Position numbers and translations under genes: made by a program. The notes beneath the pieces are model-generated. The model did no database searches and had not been told where the DNA came from. It was given only the letters and a program-made list of their open reading frames with translations. From assembly GCA_003645735.1 (NCBI GenBank), contig QNBQ01000033.1, forward strand, positions 1-9,847: 9,847 nt of DNA, given 5' to 3'. Each line of letters starts with the position of its first letter. Position 1 is the first letter of the stretch. Source of the DNA: Candidatus Poribacteria bacterium (GTDB lineage: Bacteria; Poribacteria; WGA-4E; B28-G17). Positions 1 to 6,606 of this stretch are shown here, piece after piece.

Positions 1-1
1 A

Positions 2-766
2 CGCGCCGTTTCAACCCTTCTGTTTCTCCTCATCGCTCTCCCCTGTCTCGGATCGATCGATTTGAACTCGATCGTCGGGATATGGGTCTTCGATGAGGAG
101 GGGAACATGGTCAGGGATATCTCCGGTCACGGGCACGACGGGAAGGTGCCCGCGGGGGTGAAGTGGGTGAGCGGGAGGATAGGGAAAGGCGTGGAGTTCC
201 CCGGAAACACTGGGGATTACATATCGGTGAAACATGACGAGTCGCTCAACCTGGATAGGTGGACGATAACGGCGTGGATCAAGCTGGGCAAGAAGGACTG
301 GCAGCTCATCATCCAGAAGAACGTCAACGGCACCAGGAACGTGAACAACTACTCCCTCTACACCGAGCCAGCCGGCAGGATAAACTTCAACTTCTTCACC
401 GAGGCTGGCGAGCTGAACCTGCTGAAGGGGACGAGGCCCGTGACGGACGAGAGCTGGCATCACGTGGCGGTGACGTATGATGGGAGCTCCATGAAGCTCT
501 ACATCGACGGGGAGCTGGACGGCGAGACCCAGACCTCGGCCAAGCCGGTTCACAACACCGATCCCCTGGTCATAGGCGGGGATGACAGGGGGGCGAGCGT
601 TCAGGTGAAGGGCGTGTTGGACGAGATCGGCCTTTTCAACGTCCCCCTGAGCCAGGACGATATAAGGACGATCATGGAGAAAGGACTGGCTCAAATAGCC
701 GCCGTCTCCCCTTCGAATAAGCTGGCCGTCGTGTGGGGCAGGATTAAGCTTCTTTCGCGGAGGTGA
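2..766 (+). CDS. Secreted LamG/concanavalin A-like domain protein (5' partial)
   Basis: The frame is open to the left edge, so the true start lies outside the window. The first visible residues (RAVSTLLFLLIALPCLGS) are the hydrophobic core of a signal peptide, so the protein is exported; the TTG at 62 falls after this signal and is not the likely start. The remaining ~230 residues form one LamG-like jelly roll of the Laminin_G_3 type. Visible hallmarks are IVGIWVFDEEG at the start, DISGHGHDG, GKGVEFPG, the strand ITAWIKL, the very typical WHHVAVTYDGSSMKLYIDG, and the closing LDEIGLFNVPLSQDDI. The tail VSPSNKLAVVWGRIK resembles the C-terminus of many poribacterial LamG proteins, from memory. 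Such domains bind carbohydrate or cell-surface ligands; no catalytic residues are evident. The stop is followed 18 nt later by the next gene, so it is probably part of the same operon. Confidence 0.85.
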   Translation, partial: RAVSTLLFLLIALPCLGSIDLNSIVGIWVFDEEGNMVRDISGHGHDGKVPAGVKWVSGRIGKGVEFPGNTGDYISVKHDESLNLDRWTITAWIKLGKKDWQLIIQKNVNGTRNVNNYSLYTEPAGRINFNFFTEAGELNLLKGTRPVTDESWHHVAVTYDGSSMKLYIDGELDGETQTSAKPVHNTDPLVIGGDDRGASVQVKGVLDEIGLFNVPLSQDDIRTIMEKGLAQIAAVSPSNKLAVVWGRIKLLSRR

Positions 767-773
767 TCCGCGG

Positions 774-781
774 GGAGGGGG
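774..781 (+). promoter_or_regulatory. Ribosome binding site for the beta-propeller gene
   Basis: GGAGGGGG lies 3 nt before a GTG codon at 785. It supports GTG as the start of the second gene, which is in the same reading frame as the LamG gene and separated from it by a single TGA. Confidence 0.5.
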
Positions 782-784
782 ATC

Positions 785-2683
785 GTGGGTTATACGCTTC
801 TCGTGTGGACGGCGCTGGTCGGCTCCTTTGGGGCCGTGGAGGATTTAGGGAACGGCTTCCTCCATCACGGCGTGGCCACGCCCGTAAGCTGCCCCAGGGG
901 GATCGTCGCCACGGTCGACGGCGAGGGGCGCGACGTGGTGTTGGTGTGGCTGTTCGACCACAGGGGAGGGTATGCGCTTCTGATGATAGACGCCGAGACG
1001 GGGGAAAGCGAGGAGTTCTCGATGCCCTTCCCGCCCGGTGGCGACTGCCCCTACGCCTCCATCCTCTCCAGCCGCAACAAGTTCTACACCCACTTCAACT
1101 CCCATTTCGTCGAGTTCGACCCCGAAAAGCGCGCCTTCACCTTCTGGGGCAAAACCGCGCCGCGGATGGCGATGAGCATGACCGAGGACGACAACGGCGT
1201 CATCTGGTCGGCCACATACCCTCAGTGCGGACTGGTCTCGTTCGACCCCCGAACACGGAAGCTCAGGGATTACGGCCACATCTACAAACAGAACTGGGCG
1301 GAATACCCCCGCTATATCGCCGCCGACGATGCGGGATGGATCTACATCGGTATAGGCTACGCCGCCGCCCAGATCATAGCGTTCGACCCCCGGACCGGTC
1401 AGGTCAAGCCGATGATCCCCGAAGAGGAGCGGGTCAAGGGGATGGCATACGTCGTCCGCGATCTGAACGGCAGGGTCTACGGATACGCGGTCAAGGACAG
1501 GTGGTATGAGTTTTACAGGGGCGAGGCGAGGAGGATCGACCCGCCCAGGCGGATCAATAGGAAACCGATCATAGCGGGCAGCCAGGGGCTGTTTCACAGG
1601 GTGTTCCCCGACGGCAAGAGGATCGTCAGATGCGACCTGGTGGAGCGGCTGCTGGTGGTCGAAAACCCCGAAACCGGCGAGGTCAAGGAGCTGAGGTTCG
1701 ACTACACGAGCGAGGGGGCGCACATCATGGGGCTTATAGCTGCGCCGAACGGGACGATATGCGGCGGAACTGCCTTCCCGATGCGGTTCTTCAGCTATAA
1801 CCCCGAAACGGACGAGTGGGTCAACAGGGCCTGTTACGGCCAGTGGAACACGCTGGCGAAACAGGGGGATCGCGTCTTCATAGGGGGTTACACGGGAGGC
1901 TTCCTGCTGGAGTGGAACCCGTTTGAGGAGTGGGTTCCGACTCAAAAGGGCAAGGAGGATTCTAACCCCCGCTTCCTGACGCAGAGCGCCCCGGTCATCA
2001 ACCGCCCCCACGACCTGCTTGCCTGTCCCGACGGCAAAACGCTCGTATTGGCCGGGACGCCCAGTTACGGCTACACGGGCGGAGGGCTGCTCTTCTGGGA
2101 TAGGGAGACGGGGACGGCGACGCTGATCGATCACACGAGGATCATACCCTACCACTCCACCATGAGCCTGGTGGCGCTTCCGAACGGGAGGATACTGGGC
2201 GGCACGACGACCGCCCCCGGCACCGGCGGCGAGAGGATAGCCGAGGAGGCCGAGCTTTACATCATGGACATGAGGACGAAACGGGTCGAGTGGCATGAGG
2301 CCGTCCTGCCCGGCGTCCAGAGCTACACCGACATGTGCCTCGGCCCGAACGGCTTCGTCTTCGGCTTCGCCGATAGGAGGATCTTCTTCGTCTTCGACCC
2401 CGAGAGGAGGGAGATCGTCCACAGGAGGGACGTGGCGGCTGAGTTCGGGCCGACCAACTTCCAGCAGGGGCCGAGGACGTTCGTCAAAGGCCCGAAGGGG
2501 GGGATCTACATCCTGTTCGTGAGGGGCATCGCGCGGTTAGATCCGGAGACGTTCGAGATCGAGATGCTGGCCGAATCGCCCGTCCCCATAGGTCCGGGAG
2601 GGGATATCCTGAACGGGCGCATCTACTTCGCCAGCGGCTCGCACCTCTACAGCTATGAGATTCCCGAGGAGGTGGGGAGATGA
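785..2683 (+). CDS. Secreted beta-propeller protein, function unknown
   Basis: A 632-residue protein starting at GTG after a strong purine-rich ribosome binding site. The first ~17 residues (MGYTLLVWTALVGSFGA) look like a short signal peptide, though without the usual basic residues. The body shows a repeated strand-turn motif, [FYWL][DN]P.[TKR]: FDPEKR (about residue 111), FDPRTR (153), FDPRTG (200), ENPETG (293), YNPETD (338), WDRETG (438), FDPERR (537) and LDPETF (585). Each is followed by a polar strand and many are preceded by NG/DG turns. This is the pattern of six- to eight-bladed propellers such as the SMP-30, Vgb-like lyase and PQQ/YncE-like groups. No metal site or PQQ motif could be assigned, so enzyme or glycan-binding scaffold are both possible. 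Its stop overlaps the next start by 4 nt (ATGA), indicating translational coupling. Confidence 0.75.
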   Translation: MGYTLLVWTALVGSFGAVEDLGNGFLHHGVATPVSCPRGIVATVDGEGRDVVLVWLFDHRGGYALLMIDAETGESEEFSMPFPPGGDCPYASILSSRNKFYTHFNSHFVEFDPEKRAFTFWGKTAPRMAMSMTEDDNGVIWSATYPQCGLVSFDPRTRKLRDYGHIYKQNWAEYPRYIAADDAGWIYIGIGYAAAQIIAFDPRTGQVKPMIPEEERVKGMAYVVRDLNGRVYGYAVKDRWYEFYRGEARRIDPPRRINRKPIIAGSQGLFHRVFPDGKRIVRCDLVERLLVVENPETGEVKELRFDYTSEGAHIMGLIAAPNGTICGGTAFPMRFFSYNPETDEWVNRACYGQWNTLAKQGDRVFIGGYTGGFLLEWNPFEEWVPTQKGKEDSNPRFLTQSAPVINRPHDLLACPDGKTLVLAGTPSYGYTGGGLLFWDRETGTATLIDHTRIIPYHSTMSLVALPNGRILGGTTTAPGTGGERIAEEAELYIMDMRTKRVEWHEAVLPGVQSYTDMCLGPNGFVFGFADRRIFFVFDPERREIVHRRDVAAEFGPTNFQQGPRTFVKGPKGGIYILFVRGIARLDPETFEIEMLAESPVPIGPGGDILNGRIYFASGSHLYSYEIPEEVGR

Positions 2684-4434
2684 GGGTTCTGAACAACTTC
2701 GTCGCCGAGCTTATGAGCGTAGCCGCCCTGTTGCAGCCATGCGGCGAGTGGAGCTTCACCAACCCGAGGGAGGGATGGGTATACATCTCGAGCGCCGCCC
2801 GGGCCGAGGGGGACGACCGGATATGGATCTCCCTGGACTCGGAGGGGAACCTGATCGCCCACGGGGATGGCGCTTCCCCGGTTCAGGAGGCGATGCGGTA
2901 TCTGTCCAAAGGAGAGCACAGGCTGTCCATCCGATCGAGGGGGAGACCCCTGCTTGAGAGGTTGGTCGTCCGGGCGATCCCGGAGCTGATCTTCTGCAAA
3001 TTTCAATACGACCCCCACATCCCCGAGTTCGGCCCTTACGATTGGGATTTCCTGAAGGAGCACGTGCTTCCGAACGTGAACGTGATCGTCGGAAGCGGCG
3101 CCGAAAGGCATCGGCCTCTCGTCGAGGAGTGGAAAAGGCGCGGCGGGAGGTGGATCGTCGAGATACCGGCCACTCCCTATTTCGAGGGCTGGGACGCCGA
3201 GAGGGCATACCGATACTGGGCGGGAAGCCCGGGGATGAGCGATCCGCTGCTCGACGGCATAATCGTGGACGAGTTCGGCGGAGGGGATAACCCTGCCTAC
3301 CCTGCGATCATCGAGTCGATCCGCCGCCTGAAGGGGGACGGGAGGTTCAAGGGGAAGCTCTTCTACCCCTATTGCGGCTCGATGTATGGGACAGGGTTGA
3401 GCAGGGAGTTCATCGAAACCGTCATCGGCTCCGGCTACCGGTTCGCCTGGGAGAGATACCTGCCGGAACAGCCTGACGAGGAGGCGGCGGCCCGGCTTCT
3501 GGACGAGAGGCTGAGCGGGGAGATGAGGAGGTGGAGGGGGCGCATACCCGGGTGCGCCGAGCACATGATAGTCTGCCTGGGCTATCTCGTCATCACCGAG
3601 AGCCTGAACGTCGATCCCAGCGTCGATTTCAAGGTCTGGATGGACATGCAGTTCCAGCGGTTGGCGACCGACCCGGCTTTCTCCGGGATCTACGGCGTGA
3701 TGGAATACACCTGCGGCTACGCCGACGAGGAGACGGTGAGGTGGGCGGCCAGGCTATACAGGCATTACTGCATCGAGGGCCAAACCGAGCTTCTATCGAG
3801 AAGATACGGCTTCAAGTATGAGCTCGACCACATCCGCAACCCGGACTTCGAGGAGGGGCTTGAGGGGTGGAAGATCAAAGAGGCGGAGGAGGGGAGTGTG
3901 AGGGTCAGGAGGATGGAGGGCTACAGCTGGCTTCAGGGCCGCTACCCCAGGACGGAGAGGGGCGATGTCTTCCTGTGGATGAGGAGGAGCGATCGGGGGC
4001 CGAACGTCATCTCACAGGAGATCAGGAACCTGGAGCCGGGCCGGCTCTATTCGCTGAAGATGATCACGGCCGACTACGGGGATCTGGTCGAGGGTCGATC
4101 CGTCAGGCGTGAGCATGGGATCTTCATCCGGATCGAGGGGGTCGATCCGCTGCCGGAGAGGTGTTTCCGGAGCGTCATACCCAACAACTACGCCCATCAG
4201 CTGGGGCCTTTCACCAGGGAGCACAGGTTCTGGTTCAACTATCATTGGATGGTCTTCAAGGCCAGGGGAAGCTCGGCGAGGCTTATCATCTCGGACTGGG
4301 ACGGGGATAAACCCGGCGGCCCCATAGGCCAAGAGCTGATCCTGAACTTCATCGAGGTTCAACCTTACTACGAAACGGAGGATCGGGGAGGGAAGGCTGT
4401 GGCCGGTGAGAAACCCGAAGCAGAAGGCAGGTGA
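2680..4434 (+). CDS. Putative TIM-barrel glycosidase-like protein with C-terminal carbohydrate-binding module
   Basis: 584 residues, starting at the ATG of an ATGA overlap with the propeller gene and preceded by GAGGAGGTGGGG. The N-terminus is only weakly hydrophobic, so export is not certain. Residues ~20-100 look like a small beta-sandwich. Residues ~100-370 look like a TIM barrel: IFCKFQYDPHIPEFGPYDW, then IIVDEFGGGD (D197, E198) at a probable strand end, FAWERY (E258), and GVMEYTCGY (E342). D197/E198 and E342 are guesses for acidic active-site residues. Residues ~387-565 begin with NPDFEEGLEGW and contain long beta stretches ending in LNFIEV, typical of CBM4/9/22-like or other galactose-binding-fold modules. 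I do not recognise a named glycoside hydrolase family. The same entry motif opens the module of the hydrolase at 6607. Position between a propeller and a GH32/43-like gene suggests glycan processing. Confidence 0.65.
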   Translation: MRVLNNFVAELMSVAALLQPCGEWSFTNPREGWVYISSAARAEGDDRIWISLDSEGNLIAHGDGASPVQEAMRYLSKGEHRLSIRSRGRPLLERLVVRAIPELIFCKFQYDPHIPEFGPYDWDFLKEHVLPNVNVIVGSGAERHRPLVEEWKRRGGRWIVEIPATPYFEGWDAERAYRYWAGSPGMSDPLLDGIIVDEFGGGDNPAYPAIIESIRRLKGDGRFKGKLFYPYCGSMYGTGLSREFIETVIGSGYRFAWERYLPEQPDEEAAARLLDERLSGEMRRWRGRIPGCAEHMIVCLGYLVITESLNVDPSVDFKVWMDMQFQRLATDPAFSGIYGVMEYTCGYADEETVRWAARLYRHYCIEGQTELLSRRYGFKYELDHIRNPDFEEGLEGWKIKEAEEGSVRVRRMEGYSWLQGRYPRTERGDVFLWMRRSDRGPNVISQEIRNLEPGRLYSLKMITADYGDLVEGRSVRREHGIFIRIEGVDPLPERCFRSVIPNNYAHQLGPFTREHRFWFNYHWMVFKARGSSARLIISDWDGDKPGGPIGQELILNFIEVQPYYETEDRGGKAVAGEKPEAEGR

Positions 4435-4435
4435 G
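4429..4435 (+). promoter_or_regulatory. Ribosome binding site setting a TTG start
   Basis: AGGTGAG, overlapping the stop codon of the upstream gene, is placed 5 nt before TTG at 4441. It favours TTG 4441 over the internal ATG at 4495 and shows that the short gene still has a usable initiation site. Confidence 0.45.
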
Positions 4436-4440
4436 CAATT

Positions 4441-5556
4441 TTGACCCGACCTGCGGCTCACGATCCTAAACCCGAGCTTCTCCAAAGTTCTTATATGGGG
4501 CGCGAGATGGGGGTCTGTTACGCCATTTCCGAGGACGGCATCTCCTGGGAGAAGCCGGAGCTGGGCCTGGTGGAGTTTCAGGGGTCCAAGGCGAACAACA
4601 TAGTCCTCCGGGGGCCGCACGGGGCGGGGATAAGGAGGGATAAAAGGGAGACCGACCCCCAGAGGCGGTTCAAGGCCTTCTTCAGAGGGAGGGATCAGAT
4701 GTGCGTGGCCTTCTCGAGGGACGGCCTGCGCTGGTCGGACCCCATCCCCTGCCCCGAGATTCAGGCGAGGGGCGACACGCACAACAACTGGCTCTGGGCG
4801 CCCGAGCTGGGGAGATACGTGGGGTTCACCAGGCTCTGGGACAGGAAGGAGGGGGTGCGGCTCGTGGGCCGGACGGAGAGCGCCGATTTCCTCAACTGGA
4901 CGAGGGCGGAAGAGGTGCTGAGGGGCGAGGGGCCGGACCGCCAGACCTACGCGATGATCGTCTTCCGCTACGCGAGCCTCTACCTCGGCCTGCTCATGGT
5001 GCTGAACAGGGATGAGGACACGGTCGATTGCGAGCTGGCCGTGAGCGTCGATACGATCCGCTGGGAGCGGATCTGCACGGGAACTCCCCTCATCCCGCGC
5101 GGGCCGGAGGGGAGCTATGACTGGGGATGTGTGTTCGCGGCGGCATATCCAGTCGTGAGGAAGGATGGGATCAGGCTGTATTACGCCGGAAGCGACGGGA
5201 GGCATTCCGATTGGCGCAGGGGATTTTTCTGCCTGGCGCATCTGCGGCCCGATGGGTTCGCGGGCCTGGAGCCGATCGGGGAGGAGGTCACGGGGACGGT
5301 CCTGACGGCGCCGATCGAATGCGCTGGGAGACGCCTCCTTTTGAGCGCAGATGTCTTCAACGGATCGGTCCGGGCAGCGATCGCCGGCGCTGATGGGTTC
5401 GGCCTCGAAAATTGTAAGCCGATCCTCTCGAGCGTCGCCGGGGAGGCCGTCGTTTGGGACGGGGGAGGGGATCTATCGAAGTTCGTGGGCAAACGGGTGC
5501 AGCTGCTTTTCGAACTCAGATCGGCCAGGTTATACGCCTTTGGGTTTTCGGACTGA
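4441..5556 (+). CDS. GH32/GH43-like five-bladed propeller protein, apparently lacking its N-terminal part
   Basis: 371 residues from TTG. Three copies of an S.DG..W-type signature mark propeller blades: AISEDGISWEKP (28-39), AFSRDGLRWSDP (90-101) and AVSVDTIRWERI (200-211). DTHNNWLWAPELGRYVGFTR (112-131) is a hallmark of the planctomycetal/poribacterial family often labelled glycosyl hydrolase family 32-like. The last ~75 residues form a small beta-sandwich ending in LFELRSARLYAFGF, seen in the same family. From memory, full-length relatives carry about 100 or more residues before the first S.DG..W motif, including a blade with a MWY/MYY motif. Here only ~27 residues precede it, and MTRPAAHDPKPELLQ does not look like family sequence or a signal peptide. 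The protein may be 5'-truncated and non-functional, or cytosolic. It starts 6 nt after the upstream stop. Substrate unknown. Confidence 0.65.
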   Translation: MTRPAAHDPKPELLQSSYMGREMGVCYAISEDGISWEKPELGLVEFQGSKANNIVLRGPHGAGIRRDKRETDPQRRFKAFFRGRDQMCVAFSRDGLRWSDPIPCPEIQARGDTHNNWLWAPELGRYVGFTRLWDRKEGVRLVGRTESADFLNWTRAEEVLRGEGPDRQTYAMIVFRYASLYLGLLMVLNRDEDTVDCELAVSVDTIRWERICTGTPLIPRGPEGSYDWGCVFAAAYPVVRKDGIRLYYAGSDGRHSDWRRGFFCLAHLRPDGFAGLEPIGEEVTGTVLTAPIECAGRRLLLSADVFNGSVRAAIAGADGFGLENCKPILSSVAGEAVVWDGGGDLSKFVGKRVQLLFELRSARLYAFGFSD

Positions 5557-5561
5557 ACCTT

Positions 5562-5569
5562 AGGAGGTG
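5562..5569 (+). promoter_or_regulatory. Strong Shine-Dalgarno for the PfpI-family gene
   Basis: AGGAGGTG, a near-perfect anti-16S match, lies 4 nt before ATG 5574. It fixes the start there, although the frame is open further upstream inside the preceding gene. Confidence 0.75.
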
Positions 5570-5573
5570 TGGC

Positions 5574-6128
5574 ATGAGGTTTGAGGGATGCAGGGTGGCT
5601 ATCATCATCGCCGATGGATATCACGAACATGAGCTCTGGTTCCCCTATTACCGGTTCAAGGAGGAGGGGGCGGAGGTGATAGTGGCGGGTCCCAAGGTGG
5701 GGACGGTTTACGGGGAAGGGAGACACGGCAAAGACGGGCTGCCGGCTGAAGTGACCCATGCGGTTGAGGAAGTGGAGGGTATGGGGCTGGACGTCCTTTA
5801 CCTGCCGGGAGGGGTGTTCAGCCCGTTAACCCTCAGGGCGCACGAACCCACCCTCCAGCTGGTTCGGCGGTGCGTCGAGGAGGGGGTTATCGTGGCGTCG
5901 ATCTGTCACGCCCAGTGGATACTCATTTCGGCCGGTGTGGTCAAGGGAAGGAGGATAACCTGTCCGCCCGATATGGCCGACGACGTCAGGAACGCCGGGG
6001 GCATTTACGTCGAGGAGAAGGCCGTCCGCGACGGCAACCTAATCACGGCTGTCTACTTCGGGTATCTGCCCGAGCAATTTCGCCTGCTCATCCCGGCGAT
6101 CTTGGAGAGGAAGATGCAGAACATGTGA
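5574..6128 (+). CDS. PfpI/DJ-1 superfamily protein (glutamine amidotransferase-like)
   Basis: 184 residues, the usual size for one-domain PfpI proteins. Visible family landmarks are the first strand VAIIIADGYHEHELWFPYYR, the LYLPGG turn (75-80), and the nucleophile elbow ASICHAQW with C111 and H112. These are followed by ISAGVVKGRR, DDVRNAGGIYVEE and DGNLITA, all standard for PfpI/YhbO-type members. PfpI proteins have been described as peptidases, deglycases/glyoxalases and chaperones; the actual activity here cannot be deduced. In PfpI the catalytic Glu sits three residues before the conserved E-L pair. Here that position is H17 with E18 next to it, and the residue after Cys-His is Ala, not the common Gly. 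It follows the GH32-like gene by 17 nt and is probably the last gene of the operon, 12 nt from the stop of a convergent gene. It has no signal peptide and is probably cytosolic. Confidence 0.88.
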   Translation: MRFEGCRVAIIIADGYHEHELWFPYYRFKEEGAEVIVAGPKVGTVYGEGRHGKDGLPAEVTHAVEEVEGMGLDVLYLPGGVFSPLTLRAHEPTLQLVRRCVEEGVIVASICHAQWILISAGVVKGRRITCPPDMADDVRNAGGIYVEEKAVRDGNLITAVYFGYLPEQFRLLIPAILERKMQNM

Positions 6129-6140
6129 GCAAATCGGCTT

Positions 6141-6398
6141 TCACTTACGGCTGGAGGAGCTAAAGGAAGGCAGAGGGCATTCGACCTGCTCGCCCGTCTC
6201 CTCGTTGACGGCGGTGAGTTTAGCATCTCTTCCTAGGATTTCACTGGCATTGAGCAGCTCAATCCCATAAATGGTCCCATCCGGAGCTATATCCACGATC
6301 ACAGCATCGCTCACTTGGATCGACCTCACGCCTTCAACAACCTCCTCTTTGAAGCGTATGTAGGCTATGTTATAGCGAGGGTCATAGGAGAGCTTCAT
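6141..6398 (-). CDS. DUF2283 family small protein
   Basis: 85 residues with the full DUF2283 pattern: YDPRYNIAYIRFKE near the N-terminus, then VIVDIAPDGTIYGIELLNASEIL (positions ~33-55). It ends in an ETGEQVE stretch and a Ser-rich tail. The ATG at 6396-6398 is preceded by an AAGGGGGGATCAGGT leader, which gives a plausible ribosome binding site. DUF2283 genes commonly sit immediately downstream of a DUF4258 gene, a pairing that resembles toxin-antitoxin modules although the function is not established. Here the partner survives only as a deleted remnant 15 nt upstream, so this gene is an orphan. It is convergent with the PfpI-family gene and the two stops are 12 nt apart. No terminator hairpin is apparent between them. 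Confidence 0.85.
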   Translation of the reverse strand: MKLSYDPRYNIAYIRFKEEVVEGVRSIQVSDAVIVDIAPDGTIYGIELLNASEILGRDAKLTAVNEETGEQVECPLPSFSSSSRK

Positions 6399-6413
6399 AC
6401 CTGATCCCCCCTT

Positions 6414-6498
6414 TTAAAAGAAGCGGGTTATCACGGTGATGACAAGCCAATCGTTCCTTCATCCTTTCCAAAGCGTGAGGGTGAAACCGAACTGCCAT
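6414..6498 (-). pseudogene. DUF4258 gene remnant with internal deletion
   Basis: Read on the - strand from ATG at 6496-6498, the sequence gives MAVRFHPHALERMKER, a typical DUF4258 N-terminus. Directly after that the other frame gives DWLVITVITRFF followed by TAA (6414-6416), a typical DUF4258 C-terminus. The two pieces meet around 6450-6455 with a frame change, so the middle of the gene (roughly 50-60 residues, judged from memory of the family) is missing. The 15 nt between the TAA and the DUF2283 ATG look like a normal operon junction, which shows that the pair was once intact. The residual in-frame ORF, about 38 codons, reads through into the DUF2283 gene and is unlikely to be functional. 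No other gene explains this stretch. Confidence 0.8.
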
Positions 6499-6524
6499 CG
6501 GCTATGACAGTATTCGATCTGGAG

Positions 6525-6547
6525 GATCAACGGCAGACTGGTTGATC
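6525..6547. repeat. Perfect 7-bp inverted repeat, possible operator
   Basis: GATCAAC (6525-6531) and GTTGATC (6541-6547) are exact reverse complements separated by 9 nt. Centre-to-centre spacing is 16 bp, roughly one and a half helical turns. There is no T-tract, so it is not an intrinsic terminator. It lies in the divergent region upstream of the hydrolase gene and its right arm coincides with a possible -35 element. A regulator-binding site is plausible but unproven. Confidence 0.4.
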
Positions 6548-6568
6548 GCCTTGAGGATAAGGTAAAAT
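6542..6568 (+). promoter_or_regulatory. Weak sigma70-type promoter candidate for the glycoside hydrolase gene
   Basis: TTGATC (6542-6547, 4 of 6 to TTGACA) and TAAAAT (6563-6568, 5 of 6 to TATAAT) are separated by 15 bp, shorter than the preferred 17. This AT-richer stretch stands out in a GC-rich window and lies about 40 nt before the start codon. The promoter consensus of the host is unknown, so this is only a candidate. Confidence 0.25.
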
Positions 6569-6595
6569 ATCGGGCGAGGTGATTGAAATCTCCTC

Positions 6596-6602
6596 GGGGG
6601 AG
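6596..6602 (+). promoter_or_regulatory. Ribosome binding site deciding ATG 6607
   Basis: GGGGGAG lies 4 nt before ATG 6607. The alternative in-frame TTG at 6583 has AGGTGA directly abutting it, too close for initiation. Starting at 6607 also puts the hydrophobic signal segment at the very N-terminus. Confidence 0.5.
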
Positions 6603-6606
6603 CGAT

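Noticed and set aside
764..785. Possible stop-codon readthrough joining the LamG and propeller genes, which share a reading frame across one TGA
   Set aside because: The LamG protein has a complete domain and a typical C-terminal tail, and the next gene has its own ribosome binding site and signal-like N-terminus. The shared frame is probably coincidence.
845..2422. Long antisense open frame of about 525 codons opposite the beta-propeller gene
   Set aside because: Rich in Pro, Arg, Gly and Val without domain motifs; a GC-rich shadow of the + strand gene, which has its own ribosome binding site and clear repeat pattern.
4012..5241. Antisense open frame of about 409 codons spanning the end of the TIM-barrel gene and the GH32-like gene
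   Set aside because: Crosses two well-supported + strand genes and has shadow-like composition.
5454..5573. Upstream in-frame extension of the PfpI-family gene
   Set aside because: It overlaps the GH32-like gene, adds Ser/Arg-rich non-family sequence, and a near-perfect Shine-Dalgarno sits before ATG 5574.
6129..6140. Bidirectional terminator between the convergent genes
   Set aside because: Only 12 nt with no stem and no T-tract, so no terminator could be supported.
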